The notes under the pieces are model-generated. The model did not search any database, was not told the origin of the DNA, and saw only the letters and a list, made by a program, of their open reading frames with translations. Below are positions 42,168-50,832 of a stretch of 64,000 nt of DNA, piece after piece. The stretch spans positions 1 to 64,000 of the forward strand of contig CAZEQJ010000016.1 in assembly GCA_964514385.1 (NCBI GenBank). The letters run 5' to 3'. A program made the position numbers and the translations under genes. The DNA is from CAZEQJ01 sp964514385 (GTDB lineage Bacteria > Bacteroidota > Bacteroidia > Cytophagales > Cyclobacteriaceae). The number at the start of each line of letters is the position of its first letter. Positions within the stretch are counted from its first letter, which is position 1.

Positions 42168-42779
42168 TTAAAGACTTATTCCCATAAACGACATGAAGGC
42201 AATACCCATTAGACCGGTAATGAGCATCGTGATACCCAAACCTTTCAATGGATCAGGAATATTGGAGTATTTAAGTTTCTCTCTGATGGCTGCGATGGCA
42301 ACAATTGCCAACAGCCAGCCAATCCCGGATGAAAAGCCGAACACGGTAGCCTCAACAAAATTATAGTCTCTTTGCACCATGAATAATGATGATCCCAGTA
42401 TTGCACAGTTTACGGCAATAAGTGGCAGGAATATACCAAGTGAACCGTAAAGCGCCGGGCTTACTTTTTCTATGATCATCTCTACCAGCTGCACCATAGC
42501 TGCAATCACCGCGATAAACATAATAAACTGAAGGAAGCTAAGGTCAACTTCCGCAAACTGCGGGCTTATCCATGCCAATGCACCTTCACGTAACAGCTTT
42601 TCCTGCAGCAGCCAGTTCAGTGGCACTGTTATTGTCAGCACGAAAATTACAGCAAAACCCAAGCCTACCGCTGTAGACACTTTTTTGGATACCGCCAGAT
42701 AGGAACACATGCCCAGGAAATAGGCAAAAATCATGTTCTCTATAAAAATAGATTTTATACCAAGATTCAGTAATTCCAT
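42168..42779 (-). CDS. nqrE: Na+-translocating NADH:quinone reductase subunit E
   Basis: A 203-residue integral membrane subunit with six helices. Typical segments: IENMIFAYFLGMCSYLAVSKKV (with a Cys of the intramembrane iron site), LQFIMFIAVIAAMVQLVEM and IFLPLIAVNCAILGSSLFM (second Cys). It lies one base after nqrD and is followed by a terminator. Together with NqrD it forms the pseudo-symmetric membrane core of the sodium pump. Confidence 0.94.
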   Translation of the reverse strand: MELLNLGIKSIFIENMIFAYFLGMCSYLAVSKKVSTAVGLGFAVIFVLTITVPLNWLLQEKLLREGALAWISPQFAEVDLSFLQFIMFIAVIAAMVQLVEMIIEKVSPALYGSLGIFLPLIAVNCAILGSSLFMVQRDYNFVEATVFGFSSGIGWLLAIVAIAAIREKLKYSNIPDPLKGLGITMLITGLMGIAFMSFMGISL

Positions 42780-42780
42780 A

Positions 42781-43440
42781 TTAGTTAGATTCTATATGAC
42801 CGGAAATTGAACGCTGAACCCAGATAATGAGTCCAAGAATAATAAAGGCTCCTACAGGTGTTACCATTAGCCCGTTCATAGGCATATCAGGGGGCAGTAC
42901 CTGCAATCCAAATAGTTTACCTGCTCCAAGAAGCTCTCTGAAGAACGCCACAGCCAGGATGATCCATGAATACCCTAATGCATTACCGAAGGCATCAAGA
43001 ACAGAGTCGTAAGGTTTATTTCCTAATGCGTATGCCTCAAGTCGACCCATCACGATACAGTTTGTTATGATCAGACCGACAAATACGGATAGCTGCTTGT
43101 AAACATCATAGCTATATGCTTTCAATACCTCATTTACGATCGTCACCAGTGATGCGATTACAGCAAGCTGAACTATGATTCTCACTCGCTTAGGAATGAA
43201 CCGCCGTATCAGGGAAATGGTAAGGGATGAAAAAACCATCACAAAAATCACCGAAATGGCCATCACCAGGGTAGGTTTCAGCTGTGTGGTAACTGCCAGT
43301 GCTGAACATATACCCAATACCTGAATGGTAATCGGATTATCATCACTTAGCGGGTCTGTTACTACCGTTCTTCTGCGCTTTGAAAGTAAACCTTCTGCCG
43401 GCGCTTTTTTAACTTCTAATTCTGCAGTTGTATCACTCAT
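42781..43440 (-). CDS. nqrD: Na+-translocating NADH:quinone reductase subunit D
   Basis: 219 residues, six membrane helices after an N-terminal polar stretch of about 30 residues. DNPITIQVLGICSALAVTTQ carries the Cys of the intramembrane iron site, and SVFVGLIITNCIVMGRLEAYA the second one. LGYSWIILAVAFFRELLGAG is also typical. Overlaps the end of nqrC by 4 bases. Confidence 0.94.
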   Translation of the reverse strand: MSDTTAELEVKKAPAEGLLSKRRRTVVTDPLSDDNPITIQVLGICSALAVTTQLKPTLVMAISVIFVMVFSSLTISLIRRFIPKRVRIIVQLAVIASLVTIVNEVLKAYSYDVYKQLSVFVGLIITNCIVMGRLEAYALGNKPYDSVLDAFGNALGYSWIILAVAFFRELLGAGKLFGLQVLPPDMPMNGLMVTPVGAFIILGLIIWVQRSISGHIESN

Positions 43441-44195
43441 TTTAACTCAGCTATTGATTTTTTCTGATTATCTTCTTTCAGGTAAGGTAAGTATAATTGA
43501 AGGTATGTGTCAAGCATGGTATTAACACCATTCGCCGTCAGGGTTGCCCCGGACATACCATCCACCGTATGCTCGTCTATTTTTGAAGCTTCATTATTTT
43601 CACCTTTCAGCATAGTCACTGATGTGAATTCACCGCTTTGGTCAAAAATTTTCTTTCCGTTATACCTTCCGGCGACCTCATTGTCTGTGATACGTGCTCC
43701 CAGTCCGGGTGTCTCGGCAGCATGATCAAAAACAATCCCCTGAATGGTGGCCAGATCCGTATCCAATGCAAGAAAGCCCCATATATTATCCCAAAGGCCA
43801 TTACCATAAACAGGCAGGATATAGGCGTTTACCGCTTCCGGTTTTCCCTCATCATGATAAATAAAGAGAGGTAGTAATCTTTCCTCCACCGGTTTTTTAT
43901 ATTGTTTACCTACATCTACATTTTCAGCAACGATCGGATTTCCTTCCTCATCTGTCTCTACCACTTCACCCTCAGCATTTACAACGAGTGACTTTATGCG
44001 GGCATCATAAATGGCAAGCACATCATCCTCGGGAGAGACTTCCATAACCGCACGGAGTATCTGACGTTTCGTGTCAAATTCCACAGCTTTCTTCTGTGCA
44101 GGCCCCAGTACCTGGCTGGTAAAAGATAGCAGGCCACCTACCACAATGGTCATGATGGCAGAAAAAACAATGATATATGTATTAGACTGTTGCAC
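43437..44195 (-). CDS. nqrC: Na+-translocating NADH:quinone reductase subunit C
   Basis: 252 residues: one N-terminal membrane helix (AIMTIVVGGLLSFTSQVLG) and a periplasmic FMN-binding domain. The covalent FMN site is in VDGMSGATLTANGVN, where the second Thr of SGAT-L-T binds FMN by phosphoester. WGFLALDTDLATIQGIVFD and AETPGLGARITDNE complete the family pattern. Overlaps nqrB by 14 bases. Confidence 0.94.
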   Translation of the reverse strand: MQQSNTYIIVFSAIMTIVVGGLLSFTSQVLGPAQKKAVEFDTKRQILRAVMEVSPEDDVLAIYDARIKSLVVNAEGEVVETDEEGNPIVAENVDVGKQYKKPVEERLLPLFIYHDEGKPEAVNAYILPVYGNGLWDNIWGFLALDTDLATIQGIVFDHAAETPGLGARITDNEVAGRYNGKKIFDQSGEFTSVTMLKGENNEASKIDEHTVDGMSGATLTANGVNTMLDTYLQLYLPYLKEDNQKKSIAELK

Positions 44196-45375
44196 GTTGT
44201 AACCTTCTTTTTTTGTTTCCTAGTACTACATAATGATCTACAAGTGGAGCGAATACATTCATAAACAGTATCGCAAGCATAATACCTTCAGGATATGCAG
44301 GATTCGTAACCCTGATAATAACCGTAAGCACTCCTATGAGTATACCGTATATCCATTTACCCTTTTCTGTCTGTGTGGCAGTAACCGGGTCGGTGGCCAT
44401 AAATACAGCACCAAATGCCAGACCTCCCATTACCAGATGGTAATGCGCCGGCATGGACATAAAGGCGTTAAGGCCAAGCAACTGGAACAACAAAGCCATT
44501 CCATAAGCTCCACCAAATACACCTACAATGATTTTCCAGCTACCTACGCCGGTCCAGATCAGTATTAATGCGCCAATGAGCGCCATTAAGGTAGACGTCT
44601 CTCCTATTGAGCCGGGTATTATACCCAAAAACATGTTCTTAAAAGTAAACATCCCTTCCACAAAGGAATTACTCAGTGACTGTACGGCGGTAATACCTTC
44701 TGATGAGGCCTGTGCTGCCAATGCCAGGGCTGTAGCGCCGGAGTAAGAGTCTACCGGCTGCGCATTGCCAATATAATACCATACATCACCTGATATATCG
44801 GAAGGATAGGCGAAATATAGAAATACGCGGGCTGTAAGAGCCACATTCAAAATGTTCATCCCGGTACCGCCAAATACTTCCTTACCAATGATAACAGCAA
44901 AGGCTGTAGCCAACGCTACCTGCCATAGCGGAATAGAAGCGGGCATGATCAGAGGTATAAGCATTCCGGATACAAGGTAGCCTTCATTCACAGGATGCTT
45001 TCGTATGGCAGACGAGGCAAATTCAATACCAAGACCTACACCATAGGATACTATAATAATAGGAACCACCTTCTGAACACCAATCAGAAACTGGTCCAGG
45101 ATGCCGGCAGCTTCACCAGTTGCCAGGTAATGCATATAGCCGGTATTCCAGATACCAAAGATAAGGCAGGGTAACATGGCGATGATCACTGTCATCATCA
45201 TACGTTTCAGATCAAATGCGTCTTTGATCTGTACACCCCTTGTTCTTGTGGTCTCGTTTGGTACAAACAAGAAGGTTTCAAGGGCTTCGAAAGGATAATA
45301 AAGCTTTTCCAGCTTACCTCCTTTTTCAAAGTGAACTTTTACTTTATCTACCTGCTTACGTAGAACGTTACTCAT
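44182..45375 (-). CDS. nqrB: Na+-translocating NADH:quinone reductase subunit B
   Basis: 397 residues, ten or so membrane helices. The N-terminal FLFVPNETTRTRGVQIKDAFDLKRMM is typical. VDSYSGATALALAAQ holds the Thr for covalent FMN. PVNEGYLVSGMLIPLIMPAS and EGIMLAILFMNVFAPLVDHY follow. The subunit carries riboflavin and FMN and the Na+ path. It lies one base after nqrA. Confidence 0.95.
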   Translation of the reverse strand: MSNVLRKQVDKVKVHFEKGGKLEKLYYPFEALETFLFVPNETTRTRGVQIKDAFDLKRMMMTVIIAMLPCLIFGIWNTGYMHYLATGEAAGILDQFLIGVQKVVPIIIVSYGVGLGIEFASSAIRKHPVNEGYLVSGMLIPLIMPASIPLWQVALATAFAVIIGKEVFGGTGMNILNVALTARVFLYFAYPSDISGDVWYYIGNAQPVDSYSGATALALAAQASSEGITAVQSLSNSFVEGMFTFKNMFLGIIPGSIGETSTLMALIGALILIWTGVGSWKIIVGVFGGAYGMALLFQLLGLNAFMSMPAHYHLVMGGLAFGAVFMATDPVTATQTEKGKWIYGILIGVLTVIIRVTNPAYPEGIMLAILFMNVFAPLVDHYVVLGNKKRRLQRATV

Positions 45376-45376
45376 A

Positions 45377-46741
45377 TCAGCTGTTTAACATTAAATTAAT
45401 TCCCTTTCTTACAATCGCCTGTACATCATGCTTGGAAACATCCACAAACTCACATAATGCCAGATCTTCCTCCACTACTTCGAATATCCCCAGAGTCTCC
45501 ATTTCGTCGTAATCCTCTGCCAGGATTGCCTTCAGGAGATATACAGGATAGATATCCATCGGAGTCACTTTTTCAAACACACCAGACTGCACGAAGGTTC
45601 TCTTTTCCCCCTTTGTATTGGTATTTAATCGATATTCTTTCCTGGCTGAGTTAACCCAGCTCAACAAACCCCAGCCTCTGTGGAAACTAAGCTTTTCCGT
45701 TGATGGCAAAATCCAGCCAAACATCTCATAATCATCTCCTTCAGGAAGCACTGTAATCTGGTCATCATAGTACCCAAGATATCCGTCACGGGCGATTTTT
45801 TCACCAGTAAGTGGGTTACCGGATACCACACGTACCTTGTCCTGTACCAGGTTGTTATTAATGTATTGGGAAACACTTGCTCCAACGCGGGATTTGATAT
45901 ATTCAGGCTTCTTCAGTTCAGATCCTGTGAGTGCAATGATTTTTTCGGCATCGTAAATACCCTCCAGAAACAGCTTGCCTATCTGGATGACGCCGGCAGG
46001 TTTGATGGTCCATACAATATCGCCCTTGCCTATCGGCGCCAGGTGATGTATATGTACACCTACGTTTCCTGCGGGGTGAGGGCCTTTGAAATAGTTGGTC
46101 TCCACGCCTTTGCATGCACTGAAAATACTGGTCTGCAGGTTGCCGTTAAGCGAAGCATATACCTTGCCTTCGGTAAGTTTTTTGAGGATGGTGATACCAG
46201 CCTGAAAATAACGTGTGTTGTCCTTATAAATGAATTCGTAATCCGGTGCCAGCGGATGTGTGTCAAAACACGAGATGAAGATGTTTTTCGGCTTATCTTC
46301 CGGATTGGCTACGATGCCGTAAGGACGCTGCATCAGGTTGGGCCACACGCCGCTTTCCAGCATGGTGGAAAGCGCTTTTTCCCTGCCTATTTCTTCCAGC
46401 GAATCGACAGCATGTTTTTCGTGTGTAACATACTCAATTTCTTTATCCGCCAAGATCCTGATCTCAAGCAGCTTGCGCTTTTCTCCCCTTCTGATCTCCA
46501 CGATTTCGCCACTTACCGGCGCAGCATATTTTACCGATTCCATCCTGCGGTCAAACAGTATCGGCTGACCGGCTTTCACATTATCACCCTCCTGTACCAA
46601 TATCTTGGGACGCTGCATGCCATTGAAGTCTGTCGGCTTCAACGCATAGGTGTCAGGGTGAAAAGAATCGTTGACATTTTGCTGGGCTTTACCCTTAAGG
46701 TTTATGTCAAACCCTTTTTTCAGCTTTATGATTTTCGACAT
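45377..46741 (-). CDS. nqrA: Na+-translocating NADH:quinone reductase subunit A
   Basis: A 454-residue cytosolic subunit at the quinone side. It begins MSKIIKLKKGFDINLKGKA and has PKILVQEGDNVKAGQPILFD (biotinyl-lipoyl-like fold), FISCFDTHPLAPDYEFI, HPAGNVGVHIHHLAPIGKGD and the terminal DLALCEFVDVSKHDVQAIVR. First gene of nqrABCDE; the upstream ispH gene ends 80 bases earlier on the same strand. Confidence 0.95.
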   Translation of the reverse strand: MSKIIKLKKGFDINLKGKAQQNVNDSFHPDTYALKPTDFNGMQRPKILVQEGDNVKAGQPILFDRRMESVKYAAPVSGEIVEIRRGEKRKLLEIRILADKEIEYVTHEKHAVDSLEEIGREKALSTMLESGVWPNLMQRPYGIVANPEDKPKNIFISCFDTHPLAPDYEFIYKDNTRYFQAGITILKKLTEGKVYASLNGNLQTSIFSACKGVETNYFKGPHPAGNVGVHIHHLAPIGKGDIVWTIKPAGVIQIGKLFLEGIYDAEKIIALTGSELKKPEYIKSRVGASVSQYINNNLVQDKVRVVSGNPLTGEKIARDGYLGYYDDQITVLPEGDDYEMFGWILPSTEKLSFHRGWGLLSWVNSARKEYRLNTNTKGEKRTFVQSGVFEKVTPMDIYPVYLLKAILAEDYDEMETLGIFEVVEEDLALCEFVDVSKHDVQAIVRKGINLMLNS

Positions 46742-46768
46742 CTACTCAGGCTATCTTCTAAATCGACA

Positions 46769-46776
46769 CAAAAATA
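46769..46776 (-). promoter_or_regulatory. Possible -7 box for the nqr operon
   Basis: The minus strand reads TATTTTTG, matching TAnnTTTG, about 28 bases before the nqrA start. A -33 TTG is not found at the usual spacing. Confidence 0.4.
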
Positions 46777-46821
46777 GAAACTTTTACTTAATTGAAAGCG
46801 AATGGCTTGTAATTATTAAGA

Positions 46822-47700
46822 TCAGGCCAATGCCATGCGATTGCTCATGTTCTCTACCTCTTCTGCGACCTCTTCCATCAGCCACATCGGAGTGGAAGTT
46901 GCGCCGCAAATACCTACCGACTGTATGCCCTCGAGCCATTCCGGATCAATCTCCTCTTTGCTTTCGATGAAATAAGAACGCTCATTGACTTCTTTGCACG
47001 TGGCATGCAGTGCCTTTCCATTGGAGCTCTTTTTGCCACTTACGAAAAGAATAAGCTCGTATTCATTTGCGAATTTACGTAGCTGAGGCTCCCTGTTGCT
47101 CACCTGACGGCAAATGCTGTCATTGAATTTATCGTACTCCCGTTTTGCTTTGATGCGCTTCTCAATTTCCTCTTTGATCCGGTAAAAGCCGGATGTACTC
47201 TTGGTCGTCTGGCTGAATAATGTCACCGGTCGTGAGAAATCGATTTTGTCGAGGTCATTTTCAGATGCCACTACGATAGCTTTATTGTTAGTTTGTCCTG
47301 TGAGTCCGGTCACCTCAGCATGGCCCTGCTTACCATAGATCACCACCTGGCCATCATTTTCTTCCATTTCATCGAACGCATTTTTTACGCGGTTTTGAAG
47401 TTTTAGTACCACAGGACAGGAGGCGTCGATAAGTTCAATGTCATTTTCAATGGCAATACGGTATGTTTCAGGGGGCTCGCCATGTGCTCTTATCAGTACC
47501 TTCACACCCTTTAGCTGTCTTAACTCATCGCGGTCGATGATGCGTAACCCCATTTTTCGAAGTCGACGCACCTCCATCTCATTGTGCACGATATCGCCAA
47601 GGCAATAGAGTTCGCCGTTTTCCAGATTATCTTCTGCCATCTGAATGGCGTATTCTACTCCAAAACAATATCCGCTGTTTTTATCGATCTCAATTTTCAT
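46822..47700 (-). CDS. ispH: 4-Hydroxy-3-methylbut-2-enyl diphosphate reductase
   Basis: A 292-residue [4Fe-4S] enzyme, last step of the methylerythritol phosphate route to isoprenoids, which also feeds the menaquinone side chain. The three cluster cysteines are in NSGYCFGVE, IDASCPVVL and SVGICGATSTP. IRAHGEPPETY, YGKQGHAEVTGL and FSQTTKST are further family motifs. Its start overlaps the end of cmk by 11 bases, so the genes are coupled. Confidence 0.95.
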   Translation of the reverse strand: MKIEIDKNSGYCFGVEYAIQMAEDNLENGELYCLGDIVHNEMEVRRLRKMGLRIIDRDELRQLKGVKVLIRAHGEPPETYRIAIENDIELIDASCPVVLKLQNRVKNAFDEMEENDGQVVIYGKQGHAEVTGLTGQTNNKAIVVASENDLDKIDFSRPVTLFSQTTKSTSGFYRIKEEIEKRIKAKREYDKFNDSICRQVSNREPQLRKFANEYELILFVSGKKSSNGKALHATCKEVNERSYFIESKEEIDPEWLEGIQSVGICGATSTPMWLMEEVAEEVENMSNRMALA

Positions 47701-48373
47701 GTACTATCAGCTTTTCTGCCAGATTAATAATTTTTTGTAGTTGGTCATCAAAACTCAGATGAGAAGTGTCGATCTCTACGGCTTCCTTTGCTTTTATCAG
47801 CGGGCTGTCCTCTCTCGTAGAATCAAGCTTGTCTCTTTCCAACAGGTTTTGTTTGATATCCTCAAAAGATTCCCTGATGCCCTTGCCTTCCAGTTCCAGC
47901 TGCCTGCGTTGTGCCCGTATATCGATGTCCGCCGTCATGAATATCTTAAGGTCTGCCTGAGGAAATACAACCGTGCCGATATCTCTGCCATCCATAACAA
48001 TACCTCCCTTCTCGCCCATTTTTCGCTGTAAATCCACCATTTTTTTCCTCACCGAACTGATAGAAGCTACTTCGCTGACTTTCTGACTTACCCGGATGTC
48101 CCGTATATCTTTTTCAACGTTGACACCATTTAAATAAGTTTCATTCTTTCCCTTTTCGGAAGAAAAATAAACTTCTATGTCAGCTAACGCTCTGCTTACC
48201 ATTTGAGGGTCAGCCATATCGACACCATTGTCAATAAAATAAAGCGTTACGGCGCGGTACATGGCACCACTATCGATATAGGTGTATCCCATCGATTTAG
48301 CCAATGCCTTTGCTGTACTGCTTTTACCACAACCCGAATGACCATCTATCGCAATTATCAGCTTTTTTGACAT
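47690..48373 (-). CDS. cmk: Cytidylate kinase
   Basis: About 227 residues. The start at 48373 (MSKKLIIAIDGHSGCGKSST) is chosen because it shares one base with the stop of the upstream lipoprotein gene (TGATG); an ATG two codons earlier is possible. The P-loop is GHSGCGKSS. YIDSGAMYRAVTLYF, GIVMDGRDIGTVVFP and FMTADIDIRAQRRQLELEGK are CMP-kinase motifs. It phosphorylates CMP and dCMP. Confidence 0.94.
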   Translation of the reverse strand: MSKKLIIAIDGHSGCGKSSTAKALAKSMGYTYIDSGAMYRAVTLYFIDNGVDMADPQMVSRALADIEVYFSSEKGKNETYLNGVNVEKDIRDIRVSQKVSEVASISSVRKKMVDLQRKMGEKGGIVMDGRDIGTVVFPQADLKIFMTADIDIRAQRRQLELEGKGIRESFEDIKQNLLERDKLDSTREDSPLIKAKEAVEIDTSHLSFDDQLQKIINLAEKLIVHEN

Positions 48374-48507
48374 CAGCAATCTTTAATTGGACAGGGAATA
48401 GGACCTCGCTTTGGAATTGCTCTGGGCTTGTTGGCAGCACAGGATGAAATAAGCAGTATTCCCGCTATGAGTACTACTTTTAAGGAAATATTTCGTAAGC
48501 TTCTCAT
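48373..48507 (-). CDS. Small 44-residue lipoprotein
   Basis: The frame MRSLRNISLKVVLIAGILLI runs into the lipobox SSC (Cys 23). The mature part has only 22 residues and ends IPKRGPIPCPIKDC, rich in Pro, Lys and Cys (three cysteines counting the lipid-bearing one). The stop overlaps the cmk start by one base, and a good promoter lies directly upstream, so it should be the first gene of the lipoprotein-cmk-ispH operon. The function is unknown. Confidence 0.72.
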   Translation of the reverse strand: MRSLRNISLKVVLIAGILLISSCAANKPRAIPKRGPIPCPIKDC

Positions 48508-48515
48508 CTGGGATG

Positions 48516-48543
48516 CAAAATTAATAGTAAATTAAAACTCCAA
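48516..48543 (-). promoter_or_regulatory. Promoter of the small lipoprotein-cmk-ispH operon
   Basis: On the minus strand TTTTG (ending at 48541), 17 bases, then TAATTTTG (48523-48516). This fits TTG-N17-21-TAnnTTTG of Bacteroidota. The transcript would start within a few bases of the ATG at 48507, so the message may be nearly leaderless. Confidence 0.5.
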
Positions 48544-48561
48544 AACATTAATTACATTTTT

Positions 48562-48828
48562 ATGGACTCAGAATTCTTTGAAAACCTCGGAAAGAAGATT
48601 GACCAGCTGATCAACAAAACGCGGGAAAAAATAGATAGCGAATCACCAAAATATGAGGCGAAACTTCGTGAGCGGCTCAGGAAGCTGGAAGATGAACTGG
48701 AGCAGATACGTGAAAAAGGTACTGCTGAAGTAAAAAAGGTGGAAAAAGAGGTACAACAACGCACCGAAACGCTTCGGAATGAAATCGAAAAGATCATACA
48801 GGATATAAAAAGAAGGCCCGGCTCTTAA
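48562..48828 (+). CDS. Small coiled-coil protein
   Basis: 88 residues, highly charged, almost entirely helical with heptad patterns (LRERLRKLEDELEQIREKG and KKVEKEVQQRTETLRNEIEK). No signal peptide. The type resembles small apolipoprotein-like or YtxH-like helical proteins, but I cannot assign a family. Its stop codon lies in the loop of the terminator at 48815-48839. It is divergent from the lipoprotein-cmk operon. Confidence 0.72.
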   Translation: MDSEFFENLGKKIDQLINKTREKIDSESPKYEAKLRERLRKLEDELEQIREKGTAEVKKVEKEVQQRTETLRNEIEKIIQDIKRRPGS

Positions 48829-48839
48829 CAAGCCGGGCC
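48815..48839 (-). terminator. Terminator of the minus-strand lipoprotein gene
   Basis: A nine-base-pair GC-rich stem (GGCCCGGCT with AGCCGGGCC) and a 7-base loop. On the minus strand TTCTTTTTAT follows. On the plus strand no T-run follows, so it mainly serves the gene at 48865-49974. It overlaps the 3' end of the plus-strand coiled-coil gene. Confidence 0.7.
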
Positions 48840-48864
48840 CCATTCATGATAAATATCGCTTTTG

Positions 48865-49974
48865 TTATTGTACTGTGGAACCCAGATCGTTTTCAAGGTC
48901 TGCAATGATTTGCTCCAGCTCTGTAATGAAGGCGCTGAATACGTCTTCAGCATCTTTACGCTGACCATCCAGGAATACGATATAAATCTTTTCTTCCTCT
49001 ATATCAATTTCAATATCACCTACTTTTTCTCCGTCAACAAATACTTCTGCTGTGTAAAAATCGTTGATATCGTCGCCTTCCTGTGCTGATGTTAACCCTG
49101 CAACATCAAGTGTTGCGTCTACGGAAACGGACAAAATGGTCACATCACCGGAAATTTCATTAACTACGAGCTTCAAAGGGCCTGCATAGGTCACATCAAC
49201 ACCTGCTCCCATAATCACACGATCACCCCGTGATACTGATGCACTTACTGAAGATGTGTTTGATCCTGCGTCGTAAAAAGTTAATGCATACGTAAAAGGA
49301 AGTAAATTAAGCGCAAGATTTACAGTAACCGGATCTGCTTCCTCATTATAAGATGCAGTAAAATCAACGGATGCTACTTCATTGCCATTTACCAGCAGGT
49401 TGGCATCAAGTGCAGTTGGCTCATAATATACCTCCAGATAGCCAAACTCATCTGTTTCAAAAGCCTCGTCCTGATAGTCGTAGATATTAAGCTGTGCATT
49501 GTTTTCACCAGCACCTGCTGAAGGAAAATTAATCTGGATATAATCAATGCCTCCATTGGTGTAATCCCATGAGTCAAACTCAAAGTTATAGGTATATATA
49601 CCGATATGATCTTCAAAAACGAAATGCTCATCCTTGATGCGCTCAGCCACGGCCTCAGGAGTAAAGATATTTCGTAGGGCGTGAATGCGCTGTTTTACAA
49701 GCTCCCGGCTTTCTTCAATGTCAAATTCAGAAAATGTGCGCTGTACGGGGTCATTGCCCTGCTCTCCGAAAGGGTCTGCAAGGTTGGTGAGGTCGGTAAG
49801 GGCTTCTACACCTTCTGTATTTACCATATCCAAAATATCATCACTCAATGTGGCGGCAACGGACTCCATTTCTACGATTGCTTCATCCGTAGTTAAAGGC
49901 TCTGTTTCTTCAGGTTCGCATGAAAATGCAATAAACCCAAGCGGAATCATGAGATAAAAAAGCGATTTCTTCAT
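48865..49974 (-). CDS. Hypothetical lipoprotein
   Basis: A 369-residue protein with a lipoprotein signal (IPLGFIAFSC, Cys 19) and a very acidic mature part. Beta-strand-rich middle (VTVNLALNLLPFTYALTFYD, VDVTYAGPLKLVVNEISGDV) and a helical end (FSAFITELEQIIADLENDLG). I do not recognise a family. It is monocistronic, with a good promoter at 50009-50037 and a terminator at 48815-48839. Confidence 0.82.
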   Translation of the reverse strand: MKKSLFYLMIPLGFIAFSCEPEETEPLTTDEAIVEMESVAATLSDDILDMVNTEGVEALTDLTNLADPFGEQGNDPVQRTFSEFDIEESRELVKQRIHALRNIFTPEAVAERIKDEHFVFEDHIGIYTYNFEFDSWDYTNGGIDYIQINFPSAGAGENNAQLNIYDYQDEAFETDEFGYLEVYYEPTALDANLLVNGNEVASVDFTASYNEEADPVTVNLALNLLPFTYALTFYDAGSNTSSVSASVSRGDRVIMGAGVDVTYAGPLKLVVNEISGDVTILSVSVDATLDVAGLTSAQEGDDINDFYTAEVFVDGEKVGDIEIDIEEEKIYIVFLDGQRKDAEDVFSAFITELEQIIADLENDLGSTVQ

Positions 49975-50008
49975 TTTTAAATTGATTTTTGTTTAGAATA
50001 GAACACTT

Positions 50009-50037
50009 CAAACTTACGAAAGGTTGGAATAGTTCAA
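50009..50037 (-). promoter_or_regulatory. Bacteroidota-type promoter of the lipoprotein gene
   Basis: On the minus strand TTTTTG (TTG at 50037-50035), 18 bases, then TAAGTTTG (50016-50009). Both boxes match the consensus. Predicted start near 50003, leader about 29 bases. Confidence 0.6.
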
Positions 50038-50058
50038 AAATAACATAAGTATATTTAT

Positions 50059-50832
50059 ATGAAAAATCTTACATTGTACCAAATTGATGCTTTTGCATCC
50101 AGACCCTTTTCGGGCAACCCGGCAGCCGTTATCCCGCTTGATGAGTGGCTATCGGACGAGATGCTGCTAAACATCGCTATGGAAAACAATCTGTCAGAAA
50201 CTGCCTTTTTCATTAAAAAAAGCGATAAATATCACCTCAGGTGGTTTACCCCAACGACTGAAGTAGATCTCTGCGGGCATGCCACCCTGGCGGCATCATG
50301 GGTATTATTCAACGAATTGAATGCCCCTGCACCTTTGATTTTTGAAACACGCTCAGGCAATCTCATTGTAGATAGAGATGGTGACCATATTGTAATGGAT
50401 TTTCCGTCAACGGAAGGCGCTGCTACCGACAGTTTTAGTGACCTTTTTCCCGGCGCGACCGAAATCATTTCTACACCTTCGGATCTGCTCGTCATCTATC
50501 CTGAAGCCAAACTGATACACCATTACCATCCTGATTTCACGGCATTGAAGACCCTGCCTTATCGCGGCATCATCATTTCCGCACAGGATAATGCATATGA
50601 TTTTATTTCACGCTTCTTCGGACCGGCTGTAGGGGTGCCGGAAGATCCGGTGACAGGGTCTGCCCACTGTATACTGGCCCCTTACTGGAGTAAAAAACTT
50701 GGGAAAACCACACTTGATGCATGCCAGGTATCTCAGCGCGGAGGAGAAGTACGGTGTACGGTCAAAGGTAACCGGGTGCTGCTAAAGGGGCAGGCAGTGA
50801 AAACAGTTGAAGGCAAAATGTTCATTCAATAA
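50059..50832 (+). CDS. PhzF family epimerase/isomerase
   Basis: A 257-residue protein with the two diaminopimelate-epimerase-like halves. Motifs: FSGNPAAVIPLDEWL, MENNLSETAFFIKKSDKYHL (catalytic Glu), WFTPTTEVDLCGHATLAAS and GVPEDPVTGSAHCILAPYW. Most members outside phenazine producers have unknown substrates; no phenazine genes are nearby. Its last 11 bases overlap the convergent gene. Confidence 0.9.
   Translation: MKNLTLYQIDAFASRPFSGNPAAVIPLDEWLSDEMLLNIAMENNLSETAFFIKKSDKYHLRWFTPTTEVDLCGHATLAASWVLFNELNAPAPLIFETRSGNLIVDRDGDHIVMDFPSTEGAATDSFSDLFPGATEIISTPSDLLVIYPEAKLIHHYHPDFTALKTLPYRGIIISAQDNAYDFISRFFGPAVGVPEDPVTGSAHCILAPYWSKKLGKTTLDACQVSQRGGEVRCTVKGNRVLLKGQAVKTVEGKMFIQ

Noticed and set aside
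45866..46777. A 303-codon plus-strand open frame
   Set aside because: It lies entirely antisense to nqrA, has no family likeness, and nqrA is certain. It is a shadow of its codon use.
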